From DASUPK01 sp963800285 (GTDB lineage Bacteria > Actinomycetota > Thermoleophilia > Solirubrobacterales > 70-9), in the NCBI GenBank assembly GCA_963800285.1, contig CAWDAL010000013.1, positions 271,446 to 335,445 on the forward strand: 64,000 nucleotides of DNA. The letters run 5' to 3'. Position numbers and translations under genes: made by a program. Shown here in pieces: positions 31,447 to 40,228 of this stretch. The notes under the pieces were generated by a model, which saw nothing but the letters and a program-made list of their open reading frames with translations, was not told the origin of the DNA and made no database searches. The stretch's first letter is position 1. The number at the start of each line of letters is the position of its first letter.

Positions 31447-31692
31447 ATGACAACCGCAACCAAGGATCAGGTACAGGAGAGGGTGATCTCGGCGCTCGTC
31501 GAGTTCGGCGAGGAGCCCGAGAACGTCAAGCCCGACTCGCGCTTCGAGGACCTGGACATCGACTCGCTCGACCTGGTCGAGCTCGCCCAGGTGATCGAGG
31601 ACGAGTACGGGATCGAGGTCAACGATGCGGACATGGACCAGATCGCCACGGTCCAGGACGTCGTCGAGTTCGTGTCCGCACGCCAGTCCTGA
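31447..31692 (+). CDS. acpP: Acyl carrier protein
   Basis: The 81-residue acidic protein carries the 4'-phosphopantetheine attachment serine Ser40 in DIDSLDLVEL. Helices I-III are normal (VQERVISALVEFGEEPENVKPDSRFEDL; IEDEYGIEVNDADM; VQDVVEFVSA). A strong ribosome binding site (aaaggagaagc) precedes the ATG, as expected for a highly expressed protein. Its stop overlaps the fabF start (TGATG). Confidence 0.97.
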   Translation: MTTATKDQVQERVISALVEFGEEPENVKPDSRFEDLDIDSLDLVELAQVIEDEYGIEVNDADMDQIATVQDVVEFVSARQS

Positions 31693-32888
31693 TGCGCCGG
31701 GTTGCGATCACCGGGATCGGCGCGGTCACGCCCCTGGGCGTGGGAGCCCCCACGCTGCACGCTCGCTGGGCCGCCGGCGAGTCCGGGATCGAGGACGGCC
31801 TCGGGCGCTGCTCGGACTTCGAGCCGACCGACCACCTCACCCGGCGTCAGGTGCGCCGCACCGACCGCTTCACCCAGCTCGCGCTGGCGGCGGCGGCTGA
31901 GGCAATCTCGCAGGCGGGCCTGGGAGAGGCGCCCTATGACCGGGCTGAGATCGGCAGCGTGATCGGCACCGGGATCGGCGGCCTCTCCACGATCGAGTCC
32001 GAACACATAGTTCTGCGCGACCAGGGACAGGGCAAGGTCTCGCCCCACTGCGTGCCCCAGATGATGGCCAACTCCGCCTCGGGTGCCCTGGCGATCGAGC
32101 ACGACCTGCGCGGACAGTGCTTCGGGACCGTCTCCGCCTGTGCGGCGGGAGCCCATGCCGTCGGCACGGCGGCCCGGATGGTCTCCTACGGCGACGCGGT
32201 CGCCTGCGTCACGGGCGGCGCGGAATCCGCGATGACCCCGCTGGCGACCGCGGCGTTCGCCGAGATGGGCGCCACCTCGGAGTCGGGCATCTCCCGCCCG
32301 TTCGACCGGCGGCGCGACGGCTTCGTGATGGGCGAGGGCGCCGCCGTGATGGTCCTCGAGGACGCGGAGACCGCAGAGCTCCGCGGCGCGCCGATCCTCG
32401 GTTTCGTGACCGGTTACGGCGCAACGGCCGACGCGCACCACATGACGGCGCCCGAGCCGAGCGGCGACGGAGCCGCTCGTGCGATCAGCAAGGCGCTCGC
32501 CGACGCGGAGGTCGAGCCGGGCGACATCGCCTACGTCAACGCGCACGGCACCTCGACTCCGCTCAACGACCGCTCCGAGACCGAGGCCCTGAAGACGGCG
32601 CTCGGCGATCAGGCCTTCCGCATCCCGACCTCGTCGACCAAGTCGGCGATCGGCCACCTGCTCGGTGCGGCCGGAGCCGTCGAGGCGGTCGCGACGCTGC
32701 AGGCGCTTCGCGCCAAGCAGGCGCCGCCGACGCTCAACTACGAGGAGCCCGACGAGGGGCTCGACCTCGACTACGTGCCGGGCGACGCGAAGGCGCTGCC
32801 CCTGAACGGCCATCCGGCCGTCGGGATCAGCAACTCGTTCGGCTTCGGCGGCCACAACGTGGTCCTCTGCATCGAGGCGGCGACGTGA
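31692..32888 (+). CDS. fabF: Beta-ketoacyl-ACP synthase II
   Basis: FabF elongates acyl-ACP with malonyl-ACP. The thiolase-fold protein (398 residues) has the active-site Cys150 in TVSACAAG and the two histidines in NAHGTSTPLND and KSAIGHLLGAAGA. It ends with the conserved SNSFGFGGHN motif. The start RRVAITGIGAVTPLG is canonical, and it is translationally coupled to acpP. Confidence 0.96.
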   Translation: MRRVAITGIGAVTPLGVGAPTLHARWAAGESGIEDGLGRCSDFEPTDHLTRRQVRRTDRFTQLALAAAAEAISQAGLGEAPYDRAEIGSVIGTGIGGLSTIESEHIVLRDQGQGKVSPHCVPQMMANSASGALAIEHDLRGQCFGTVSACAAGAHAVGTAARMVSYGDAVACVTGGAESAMTPLATAAFAEMGATSESGISRPFDRRRDGFVMGEGAAVMVLEDAETAELRGAPILGFVTGYGATADAHHMTAPEPSGDGAARAISKALADAEVEPGDIAYVNAHGTSTPLNDRSETEALKTALGDQAFRIPTSSTKSAIGHLLGAAGAVEAVATLQALRAKQAPPTLNYEEPDEGLDLDYVPGDAKALPLNGHPAVGISNSFGFGGHNVVLCIEAAT

Positions 32889-32916
32889 GTCGCCGCCGCA
32901 GAAAGGGGCCGGCCTC

Positions 32917-34380
32917 GTGAAGCCGGCCCTCGCGACTCCCCTCTCGGGGCTGCGACCGGCGCCCGAGGCCGCCGAGCCGGAGCGGCTGCTGCCGCTCGAG
33001 CGCCTCGAGGCGCTCTGCGATCCCGGCTCGCTCGAGCTGGTCCGTACGCGGATCGCCTCTCGCTCGGCCCGCTCGGCGCCCGGCGACGGAGTGGTCGCGG
33101 GCGCCGGCTGCGTCGGCGGGCGGCCCGTCTACTGCTACGCGCAGGACCAGAGCTTCGCCGGCGGCTCGCTCGGCACGGCCCAGGCGGAGACGATCGTGCG
33201 GGTCCTCGACCTCGCCGGGCGCGCGGAGGCCCCGGTGGTGGGCTTCGTCGCCTCCGGCGGCGCGCGGATCGATGAGGGAGCCGGGGCCCTGGGCGGCTAC
33301 GGCGCGATCTTCCGCCGGCACGTGGCTCTCTCCGGCCGCGTCCCGCAGATCAGCGTGATCACCGGGACCTCGGCCGGCGGCGGCGCCTACTCGCCGGCCC
33401 TCACCGACTTCGTGGTGATGACCGAGGAGGCCCGGCTCTTTCTCACCGGCCCCGGCGTCGTCGAGGAGGTGATGGGCGAGAGCGTGACGATGGACGAGCT
33501 CGGCGGAGCGCGCGTCCACTCCCGGAACGGCGTGTGCGACCTCGTCGCTCCCGACGACAGGGCCGCCGCCGAACTGGCCCGCGACCTGCTCGGCCACCTG
33601 CCGCAGAGCTCCGCGTCGACGCCCGATCCCGTCCTCCCTCAGGAGCCGCTCGGGCACGACCCGGGCACGGCGGTGCCGGCCAACCCACGGAAGGTCTACG
33701 ACGTCCGCTCGGCGATCCGCTGCATCGGCGATTCGAGCTCGATGCTCGAGCTCTCGCCCCGCTGGGCGCGGAACATGGTCACCGCGCTGATCCGGCTGAA
33801 CGGGCATCCCGTCGGCGTGGTCGCCAATCAGCCCCACCACCTCGGCGGGGTGATCGACTCGGCGGCGTCCGAGAAGGCGGCCGGGTTCATTCGCCGCTGC
33901 GACGCCTTCGGACTGCCGCTCGTGGTCCTCGTCGACACCCCCGGCTTCCTTCCCGGGACCAAGCAGGAGGCGATGGGCGTGATCCGGCACGGCGCCGGGC
34001 TGCTGCACGCCTTCTCGGCCGCCCGGGTCCCGAAGGTGACCGTCGTCCTGCGCAAGGCGTACGGCGGCGGCTTCATCACGATGAACTCGCGCCAGCTCGG
34101 CGCAGACCTCGTCCTCGCCTGGCCCGGAGCCGAGATCGGCGTTCTGGGCGCCCGCCAGGCGGTCGGGATCATCCACCGCCGCGCGATTGAGGGCTCGGTG
34201 GATCCGGATGCCGAGCACGCGCGCCTGGCGGACGAGTACGCGGAGGGACATCTGAGGGCCGACGTCGCCGCGGGCGCCGGCGACGTGGACGAGGTGATCG
34301 AGCCGGCCGAGACGAGGGCGCGCCTGATCTGGGCGCTCTCGGCTCTCGGCGGAGCCAACGGACGAAGGAGAACCGCATGA
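32917..34380 (+). CDS. Acyl-CoA carboxylase carboxyltransferase subunit (AccD/PccB-like)
   Basis: The 487-residue protein carries two crotonase-fold halves, like the beta subunits of actinobacterial acetyl/propionyl-CoA carboxylases. The first half contains GFVASGGARIDEGAGALGGY and ISVITGTSAGGGAYSPALTD (biotin-transfer loop); the second has GVVANQPHHLGGVID, VDTPGFLPGTKQE and RKAYGGGFITMN. In this place it probably makes malonyl-CoA for FabD. The biotin carboxylase/BCCP partner is not in the window. It starts with GTG 32917 (ribosome binding site aaagggg), and its stop overlaps the maoC gene by four bases. Confidence 0.92.
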   Translation: MKPALATPLSGLRPAPEAAEPERLLPLERLEALCDPGSLELVRTRIASRSARSAPGDGVVAGAGCVGGRPVYCYAQDQSFAGGSLGTAQAETIVRVLDLAGRAEAPVVGFVASGGARIDEGAGALGGYGAIFRRHVALSGRVPQISVITGTSAGGGAYSPALTDFVVMTEEARLFLTGPGVVEEVMGESVTMDELGGARVHSRNGVCDLVAPDDRAAAELARDLLGHLPQSSASTPDPVLPQEPLGHDPGTAVPANPRKVYDVRSAIRCIGDSSSMLELSPRWARNMVTALIRLNGHPVGVVANQPHHLGGVIDSAASEKAAGFIRRCDAFGLPLVVLVDTPGFLPGTKQEAMGVIRHGAGLLHAFSAARVPKVTVVLRKAYGGGFITMNSRQLGADLVLAWPGAEIGVLGARQAVGIIHRRAIEGSVDPDAEHARLADEYAEGHLRADVAAGAGDVDEVIEPAETRARLIWALSALGGANGRRRTA

Positions 34381-34928
34381 CGACCGAGACGATCGAGGTG
34401 AGGCGCGACGGAGCGCTTTGGCGGGAGGCCCCGCCGTTCTTCGACGACCTGGAGATCGGCGACTCGATGGAGTCGTCCGGACGGACGGTGACCGAGTACG
34501 ACGTGGTCTCGTTCGCCGCCCTGACCGGCGACTGGCACCCGCAGCACGCCGACGCCGCCTGGGCCGCCGAGAGCGCCTTCGGCCGCCGGATCGCCCACGG
34601 CATGCTCGTGATCTCCTACGCGCTCGGGCTGCTCCCCATCGATCCGCGAGTCGTGCTCGCATTGCGCTCGATCGACGGTGCCGTGCTGAAGAGGCCGGTC
34701 GGGCTCGGGGACACGATCCGCGTCCGCGCCCGGCTCGCCGACAAGCGCGAGCTCGGCGCCGAGACCGGGCTGGTGACCCTGGCCGTCCGGATCGTCAACC
34801 AGGCCGACGAGCTGGTGGCCCGGATGGAGATCGTCGTGCTCTGGCGCCGCGAGCCGGAGCGCGCAGAGAACCCCGCCCCGTCCGAGGACGATCTCTCCCC
34901 GCTCCAGGACGGGAGGCTGCTCGCCTGA
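34377..34928 (+). CDS. MaoC-like hydratase/dehydratase in the FAS operon
   Basis: This hot-dog protein (183 residues) contains the MaoC catalytic D-x4-H (Asp52, His57 in LTGDWHPQHAD), followed by GRRIAHGMLVISY. In the operon it occupies the place of FabZ/FabA, so it probably dehydrates 3-hydroxyacyl-ACP, similar in idea to HadB of mycobacteria. Single-gene MaoC dimers exist; no second hot-dog subunit (HadA/C-like) is seen here. It overlaps accD-like and fabI by single codons. Confidence 0.9.
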   Translation: MTTETIEVRRDGALWREAPPFFDDLEIGDSMESSGRTVTEYDVVSFAALTGDWHPQHADAAWAAESAFGRRIAHGMLVISYALGLLPIDPRVVLALRSIDGAVLKRPVGLGDTIRVRARLADKRELGAETGLVTLAVRIVNQADELVARMEIVVLWRREPERAENPAPSEDDLSPLQDGRLLA

Positions 34929-35770
34929 TGCTCGCCGGCAAGAGATTCCTGATCACGGGCGTCCTCACCCGCAAGAGCATCGCCTTCGCCGTGGCGCGCG
35001 AGGCGCAGCTCGCGGGCGCCGAGGTCCTGGTGACGGGGTTCGGCCGGACCCGGCGGATGACCGAGCGCGCCGCCGCCCGCCTGCCCGAGCCGCCCGACGT
35101 GCTGGAGCTCGACATCAACTCCGAGGAGGACCTCGCCGGTCTGGCGGCCGAGATCGATCAGCGCTGGGGCGGCCTGGACGGCGCCCTGCACGCGATCGCC
35201 TTCGCGCCCGGGGACGCGATCGGCGGGCGTTTCATGGAGACGCCGCCGGAGAGCGCGCTCGAGGCCTTCCGGACGAGCGCCTACTCCTACGCCGCGCTGG
35301 CTCGGCATCTCGCTCCCCTGATGGAGGGCGGAGGGAGCGTCGTCGGCCTCGACTTCGACGCCTCGGTCGCCTGGCCGTCGTATGACTGGATGGGCGTGGC
35401 GAAGGCCGCGCTGGAGTCGATCAACCGCTACCTGGCGCGGGAGCTCGGCCCCCGCGGGATCCGGGCGAACCTGATCTCGGCCGGGCCGATCTCCTCACCG
35501 GCCGCCGGCGGGATCGACGGCTTCGATCGGCTCGCTTCGAGCTGGCCCGAGTCCGCCCCGCTCGGCTGGGACACAGAGGACCCGACGCCGGTCGCGCGCG
35601 CGGTCCTCCTCCTGCTCTCGGACTGGTCAGAGGCGATCAGCGGCGAGGTGATCCACGTGGACGGCGGCGCTCACGCCGTCGCCGGTGTCGTTGAGGAGAA
35701 GAGGACGGGCCTGAATGGCACGGGAGGCTCGGCGGAGCTGGTGGGCAGCCGCCGGGCTCCACCCACCTAG
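34928..35770 (+). CDS. fabI: Enoyl-ACP reductase (FabI/InhA-type)
   Basis: FabI performs the last reduction of each elongation cycle with NADH. The protein (280 residues) has the diverged cofactor motif LITGVLTRKSIAFAVA, LHAIAFAPG and the FabI-type catalytic pair Tyr152-x6-Lys159 (YDWMGVAKAALES). The GLDFDAS..WPSYDWM wording resembles mycobacterial InhA. The C-terminal end after HVDGGAHA is about 25 residues longer than usual. It closes the FAS operon and is a plausible target class for isoniazid/triclosan-type inhibitors. Confidence 0.94.
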   Translation: MLAGKRFLITGVLTRKSIAFAVAREAQLAGAEVLVTGFGRTRRMTERAAARLPEPPDVLELDINSEEDLAGLAAEIDQRWGGLDGALHAIAFAPGDAIGGRFMETPPESALEAFRTSAYSYAALARHLAPLMEGGGSVVGLDFDASVAWPSYDWMGVAKAALESINRYLARELGPRGIRANLISAGPISSPAAGGIDGFDRLASSWPESAPLGWDTEDPTPVARAVLLLLSDWSEAISGEVIHVDGGAHAVAGVVEEKRTGLNGTGGSAELVGSRRAPPT

Positions 35771-35790
35771 AGGTCCGCTTCAAAAAGGGG

Positions 35791-35813
35791 CCGCTTTGCA
35801 TGGAAAGCAGCGG
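35791..35813 (+). repeat. 23-nt imperfect hairpin downstream of the FAS operon
   Basis: ccgctttg...aaagcagcgg forms a stem with a two-base bulge. It matches 38149-38171 at 19 of 23 positions, and both are followed by TTT. As placed, 20 bp after the fabI stop, it could act in termination. Confidence 0.5.
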
Positions 35814-35918
35814 TTTCGGAGCTGACGCCCGCTTCTCGCGCGAGGGAGGCACGAGTCGGCCTGCGACCCGCGCGGCTGCTTTGCCGGCTCAGGAGCAGCG
35901 CGCAATCCGCACCGGCGG

Positions 35919-37322
35919 CTACTTCCGTTTCTTCTTGTGCTTCTTCTTGTGCTTCTTCTTGTGCTTCTTCTTGACCTGGATCGTCAGGGTCTGGGTTTCG
36001 GTCGTCGCGAACTGACTCGAGTAGCAGGAGTCGAAGAACCGTTTCAGGCACTCATCGCCCCTCGGCGTGAAGACGATCTTCGCGCTCAGGGCGATCCTGC
36101 TTCTCCGCTTCAGCAGAGCCTTCGCCGTGCCGGTCAGGTTGAGCGGCACGGTGATCGCGCCGGAGCTGCCGCTCCCGCTCGAGGGATTGAGCAGCGGGTG
36201 AAGCCTGGGCTTGCCCTTCTTCTTGCCCTTGACCTTCCCCTTTCCCTTCTTCGCGTTGGTCCCCTTCGTGTCGCTGGTGACGTCGACCTTGCCGGGGACC
36301 TCCGATGTGATGACAAGGTTCCTGCCGTTCACGGCGAACTTCAGCGCCTTGTTGGGAGGCGCCAGCGAGAAGAGCTCGGCGCTCTGCACCCTGTTGGCGC
36401 CGTCGCTGCCCCCGGCGACCAGCACCCGGCCGTCGGTGAGCGGGGCGGCGGCGGGACCGTCTCGCTTGAGGGCCATCACGCCGGTCGCGGTGAAGCTCCC
36501 CGTCGCCGGGTTGAAGAGCTCCGCGCTCTCCAGGAAGTTGACGCCGTCGATGCCCCCGGCGACCAACACCCGGCCGTCGGGGAGCGGGGCGGCGGCGGGG
36601 AACTGGCGCTTGACGCCCATCGAGCCGGTCGGGGTGAAGGTGCCGGTCGCCGGGTTGAAGAGCTCGGCGCTCTGTAGGAAGCTGGCGCCGTCGAAGCCCC
36701 CCGCGACCAGCACCCGGCCGTCGGGGAGCGGGGCGGCGGCGGGACCCTGGCGCTTGACGCCCATCGAGCCGGTCGGGGTGAAGGTGCCGGTTGCCGGGTT
36801 GAAGATCTCGGCGCTCTGTAGGAAGCTGGCGCCGTCGTAGCCCCCGGCGACCAACACCCGGCCGTCGGGGAGCGGGGCGGCGGCGGGCCCGTAGCGCTTG
36901 ACGCCCATCGAGCCGGTCGGGGTGAAGGTGGCGGTCGCCGGGTTGAAGATCTCGGCGCTCTGTAGGAAGCTGGCGCCGTCGTAGCCCCCGGCGACCAACA
37001 CCCGGCCGTCGGGGAGCGGGGCGGCGGCGGGCTCGGCGCGCTTGACGCCCATCGAGCCGGTCGGGGTGAAGCTCGCGGTCGCCAGGTTGAAGATCTCCGC
37101 GCTCTGCAGGTTGTCGACGGCGTCGATGCCCCCGGCGACCAACACCCGGCCGTCGGGGAGCGGGGCGGCGGCGGGGAACTGGCGCTTGACGCCCATCGAG
37201 CCGGTCGCAGAGAAGCTCCCCGGGGTATCGCCGGCGGCCGTCGCGATCGCCGCGAACAGGACCACTCCCGCCAGCGCCGCCAGCAGGACCACTCCCAGCG
37301 TTCTCTTCAGACGCACTTTCAA
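35919..37322 (-). CDS. Secreted kelch-repeat beta-propeller protein
   Basis: The 467-residue protein starts with a signal peptide (RTLGVVLLAALAGVVLFAAIA). Residues 40-327 are six tandem 48-residue kelch repeats of the pattern TGSMGVKRxxPAAAPLPDGRVLVAGG..LQSAE(I/L)FNPAT, enough for one six-bladed propeller. A linker region, a small beta domain with two cysteines (DECLKRFFDSC) and an extremely basic tail of KKKH repeats follow. The tail may bind anionic wall polymers. Function is unknown; kelch propellers usually bind proteins or glycans. Confidence 0.88.
   Translation of the reverse strand: MKVRLKRTLGVVLLAALAGVVLFAAIATAAGDTPGSFSATGSMGVKRQFPAAAPLPDGRVLVAGGIDAVDNLQSAEIFNLATASFTPTGSMGVKRAEPAAAPLPDGRVLVAGGYDGASFLQSAEIFNPATATFTPTGSMGVKRYGPAAAPLPDGRVLVAGGYDGASFLQSAEIFNPATGTFTPTGSMGVKRQGPAAAPLPDGRVLVAGGFDGASFLQSAELFNPATGTFTPTGSMGVKRQFPAAAPLPDGRVLVAGGIDGVNFLESAELFNPATGSFTATGVMALKRDGPAAAPLTDGRVLVAGGSDGANRVQSAELFSLAPPNKALKFAVNGRNLVITSEVPGKVDVTSDTKGTNAKKGKGKVKGKKKGKPRLHPLLNPSSGSGSSGAITVPLNLTGTAKALLKRRSRIALSAKIVFTPRGDECLKRFFDSCYSSQFATTETQTLTIQVKKKHKKKHKKKHKKKRK
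36342..37205 (-). repeat. Six tandem 144-bp kelch units
   Basis: The coding DNA repeats every 144 bp, and several units are almost identical at the nucleotide level (for example gtcggggagcggggcggcgg recurs in five of the six). Such similarity points to recent expansion or homogenisation, and such a region is prone to assembly collapse. Confidence 0.85.
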
Positions 37323-37608
37323 CTCTCCCCGGAGCCCACCCTAGTGCACCCGGGCCAGGCCTCGCAAGGATGCGCCAGCCGGCGTGGGTGCTCAATTCCA
37401 ACCAGAGGAGCGCTGAGTTCAGCTACTCGAAGCACGCCCGGGTTCGCGTGTCACCGGGTCTGAACGAGGACTCGGAGCCCGGTCAGATCACTACTGCTTT
37501 GAAGACTCAGCAGCAGCGAGGCCCGGCGCTACCTGGTCTCGCGCGTGGCGGGAGCACTGAGCGAGGTCAGCCCCGCTTCGCTGCCCTGTCCAAAGCGATA
37601 CCGAGCCG

Positions 37609-38007
37609 CTACTCCCGCCCGGCGGCTTCGCGTGCTTGCTCGGGGCTCATGAAGGCGCGCCACCGGCTCACCTTGCCGTTCACGATCTGCATCAGCAATC
37701 CCATCGGCTGCTCGACCGGAACGCCGCTGCTGCCGCCGCTGCCATGCACCTGAAAGATCAGCAGCACCTCATCGTCGCTGAAAGAGGACGCCTCCAGCAC
37801 CTCGAGCCTGTGCGGGAGGATGCTGCGCAGCTCCTCGAGCCTTGTGGCGACCGCGTCGGTTCCGCGATGCACATCGCCGTCTGGGAACCCGGGCGGGTCG
37901 TGGAACTCGACGTCGTGGGTCCAGCCCACACGCCTCGAGCCCTCGACTCCGGATTCGTTCCAGGCTGCGAACGAACAGCGTGCAAGCTTCACGTTTTCCT
38001 CCGACAT
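37609..38007 (-). CDS. SnoaL-like / NTF2-fold protein
   Basis: This is a small cone-shaped alpha+beta protein of the SnoaL/nuclear transport factor 2 superfamily. It reads MSEENVKLARCSFAAWNESG, HDVEFHDPPGFPDGDVHRGTDAV, EVLLIFQVHGSG and RWRAFMSPEQARE. I chose the ATG at 38007, the usual SnoaL start, over an upstream one at 38055 that adds unrelated residues. A catalytic role is uncertain; many such proteins have unknown substrates. Confidence 0.85.
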   Translation of the reverse strand: MSEENVKLARCSFAAWNESGVEGSRRVGWTHDVEFHDPPGFPDGDVHRGTDAVATRLEELRSILPHRLEVLEASSFSDDEVLLIFQVHGSGGSSGVPVEQPMGLLMQIVNGKVSRWRAFMSPEQAREAAGRE

Positions 38008-38148
38008 CGCCTGCGCAGTATCCCGCCGATCGGGCTGCGCGCTGCCGCATTGCATGTGGAGGAGGCGCGAGCGCCACGCAACCGCTTGTGACTCCCTTCG
38101 CGTGAAAGCAGGCGTACCTGCGGCTGCGCACCGGCCCGCCTGAAACCG

Positions 38149-38171
38149 CCGCTTTGGACGAGAAGCAGCGG
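38149..38171 (+). repeat. 23-nt imperfect hairpin, second copy
   Basis: This copy is related to 35791-35813 (19/23 identical). It is extended by aaaccg/cggttt arms at 38143-38148 and 38169-38174. It lies between the SnoaL-like and VOC genes. Confidence 0.5.
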
Positions 38172-38200
38172 TTTGCGTGGGCGCTCGTGCTGTCCGACGA

Positions 38201-38617
38201 TCAGTCGTGGAGCGACGGCGCGTACGAAACGCCCACGATCAATCCCTCGCTCGACAGAAGCCGAGCCACGGTCTGGCCCCACGGCTCCTGGCGCGCGGGG
38301 TGCAGCAGCTCAAAGCCTGCTCGTTCGAGCTCCTCGCCAGCCGCCGCCACCGCGTCGGCGTCCTCGACCTCGAACTCGACGCTGGCCTGCGGAACGGTCA
38401 GCTCGGCGGGCCACGATGGTGTCCCGAAGCACGCCTCCGCAGCCTGGGATAGCGGCCAGACGCCGAAGTGCTTGCTGCCGGCGATTTCCTCGCTGTGCCA
38501 GTACTCCCCGTCCTCGCCGGCCGCGAGCGGGAGGCCGAGAGCCTCGACATAGAGCTCGCGGCTCTTCGGCGGGTCGGGCGCGATCATGGCGAAGCCCGCG
38601 ATGAAGAGGATGTTCAT
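38201..38617 (-). CDS. VOC (glyoxalase/bleomycin-resistance) family protein
   Basis: The 138-residue protein has the paired beta-alpha-beta3 modules of the vicinal oxygen chelate fold: FIAGFAMIAPDPPKSRELYVEALGL, WPAELTVPQASVEFEVEDADAV and LERAGFELLHPARQEPWGQTVARLLSSEG. The metal-binding pattern is incomplete, so it might bind a ligand instead of catalysing a reaction. It is monocistronic. Confidence 0.85.
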   Translation of the reverse strand: MNILFIAGFAMIAPDPPKSRELYVEALGLPLAAGEDGEYWHSEEIAGSKHFGVWPLSQAAEACFGTPSWPAELTVPQASVEFEVEDADAVAAAGEELERAGFELLHPARQEPWGQTVARLLSSEGLIVGVSYAPSLHD

Positions 38618-38689
38618 GGCCGTTTACCGTACGTGACAGCGGCGGAGGCGGCTTGAAGATTTCGGACACGGGAGACTCGGACTGCGGTC

Positions 38690-39253
38690 TCAGTCCGACT
38701 CATCGCGGGCGCGCCCGTAGCGCTCGTAGATCACGCGCGAGCCGAACGTCCGTGTCTCGATCAGTTCCAGCGGGACGTCTTCGGTGACCGCCGGCAGGAA
38801 CGGCGTGCCGCCACCGACGACGACCGGACAGCGGAACATGCTCAGCTCCTCGACGAGGCCGAGCTCGATCGCCGCGGCGGCCAGGCCGGCGCCGCCGATC
38901 CCGACATCCTTGTCGGTCGCGTCGAGCGCCGCAGCGGCCTCCTCCGCAAGCGACGCCTCGGCAAGCCGCGCGTTGCCCTGGACGCCGTCGAGCGTGCGGC
39001 TGAAGACGATCTTCGGGATCGTGCACCAGGCGTCGGCGAACGCGGCGTCGAGCTCGCTGTCGCGCATCGACGGATCCGTCTCCCACACCAGCATCGTCTC
39101 GTAGAGCCTGCGGCCGCACAGATAGCCGCCGAGCTCACGTACCTGCGCGAGGTGGAAACGAAACTGCTCCTCGCTGGGAACCGTCCACCCGAACGCGCCC
39201 TCGCGGTCGGCGATGAAGCCATCCACGGAGACGCTCATCGAGTAGATCAGCAT
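38690..39253 (-). CDS. Dihydrofolate reductase-family (RibD C-terminal-like) protein
   Basis: This 187-residue protein belongs to the DHFR/RibD-C superfamily of NADPH-dependent reductases, found in many copies in actinobacteria. It shows IYSMSVSVDGFIAD, YLCGRRLYETM, KIVFSRTLD, DVGIGGAGLAAAAIELGLVEEL and PVVVGGGTPF. The substrate is unknown; it is not likely to be the essential folate enzyme. Confidence 0.9.
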   Translation of the reverse strand: MLIYSMSVSVDGFIADREGAFGWTVPSEEQFRFHLAQVRELGGYLCGRRLYETMLVWETDPSMRDSELDAAFADAWCTIPKIVFSRTLDGVQGNARLAEASLAEEAAAALDATDKDVGIGGAGLAAAAIELGLVEELSMFRCPVVVGGGTPFLPAVTEDVPLELIETRTFGSRVIYERYGRARDESD

Positions 39254-39296
39254 GGCTTCGAGCTCGTCGTACCGGAGCGACCGACGAGTAACAGGC

Positions 39297-40064
39297 CTAG
39301 CGCCCGCGCCAGTTTGGCGCTCGCTTCTCGCTGAACGCGGTCGCGCCCTCGATCGCGTCCTCCGAGGTGAAGACCGGGGCGACGATCTCGCCCTGCTTGG
39401 CCCAGAAGGTCTCGTCGTCCCATGAGCCCTGCTGGTTGAGGATCGTCTTCGAGGCCGCGGTGGCGAGCGGGGCGTTCGCTGCGACCTCGGCCGCCAGCTC
39501 CAGCGCGACGTCGAGGGCCTTGCCGGGGTCGGCGACGCGGTTGACCAGGCCGAGCTCCGCGCCGCGTTCGGCGGTGATCGTCTCTCCGGTGAGCGCCAGC
39601 TCCATCGCGATCGCCGCGGGCAGGCGCCGGGGCAACTGGCGGAGCGCGCCGCCCGCAGCGACGAGGCCGCGCTTCGCCTCGGGGATGCCCAGCTTCGCGC
39701 CCCTGGCCGCGACGATCAGATCGCAAGCGAGGGCAATCTCGAGCCCGCCCGCCACCGCGAACCCCTCGATGGCTGCGATCAGCGGCTTGGCGGCCGGCTT
39801 CTGCACGATGCCGGCGAAGCCGCGGTCGCCGGCCCAGGGCCGCTCGCCGGTCGCGAAGGCCTTCAGGTCCATTCCCGAGCTGAAGCCCTTGCCCTCGCCG
39901 GCGATCACGCCGACGCTGAGCTCGTCAGCCGAGTCGAGCTCGTCGAGGGCGGCGGCCATCGCCTCGGCCATCGCGAGATTGACGGCGTTCCGGGCATCGG
40001 GCCGGTTCAGGGTGATCAGCAGGACGCGGTTGCGGCGTTCGGTGAGAAGCGGCTGCTCGTTCAT
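39297..40064 (-). CDS. Enoyl-CoA hydratase/isomerase family protein
   Basis: The 255-residue crotonase has the oxyanion-hole motifs NAVNLAMAEAM, GFSSGMDLKAF and AIEGFAVAGGLEIALACDLIVAA, and the catalytic-Glu region LGIPEAKRGLVAAGGAL. It is probably a beta-oxidation hydratase. It is transcribed away from the tRNA gene and is not linked to other beta-oxidation genes here. Confidence 0.92.
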   Translation of the reverse strand: MNEQPLLTERRNRVLLITLNRPDARNAVNLAMAEAMAAALDELDSADELSVGVIAGEGKGFSSGMDLKAFATGERPWAGDRGFAGIVQKPAAKPLIAAIEGFAVAGGLEIALACDLIVAARGAKLGIPEAKRGLVAAGGALRQLPRRLPAAIAMELALTGETITAERGAELGLVNRVADPGKALDVALELAAEVAANAPLATAASKTILNQQGSWDDETFWAKQGEIVAPVFTSEDAIEGATAFSEKRAPNWRGR

Positions 40065-40099
40065 GGAGCGGCACCTTACAATCGCGCGTCAGCAGGAGC

Positions 40100-40172
40100 G
40101 CCCAGGTAGCTCAGCTGGTAGAGCACTTCACTCGTAATGAAGAGGTCACCGGTTCGATCCCGGTCCTGGGCT
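40100..40172 (+). tRNA. tRNA-Thr (anticodon CGT)
   Basis: The 73-nt sequence folds as a cloverleaf: acceptor gcccagg/cctgggc, D-arm gctc/gagc, anticodon stem cttca/tgaag with loop ctcgtaa (anticodon CGT, reading ACG), five-base variable region aggtc, and T-arm accgg/ccggt with loop ttcgatc. The discriminator is T, and CCA is not encoded. Confidence 0.97.
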
Positions 40173-40228
40173 TCGCCTCGCGTCCGAAGGCGCGCCAGTA
40201 GGCTCTCCGTGGAGAGGAGAGGTTGCAG

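Noticed and set aside
37323..37608. 286-bp gap between the kelch and SnoaL-like genes
   Set aside because: Nothing convincing was found: no strong frame, hairpin or repeat.
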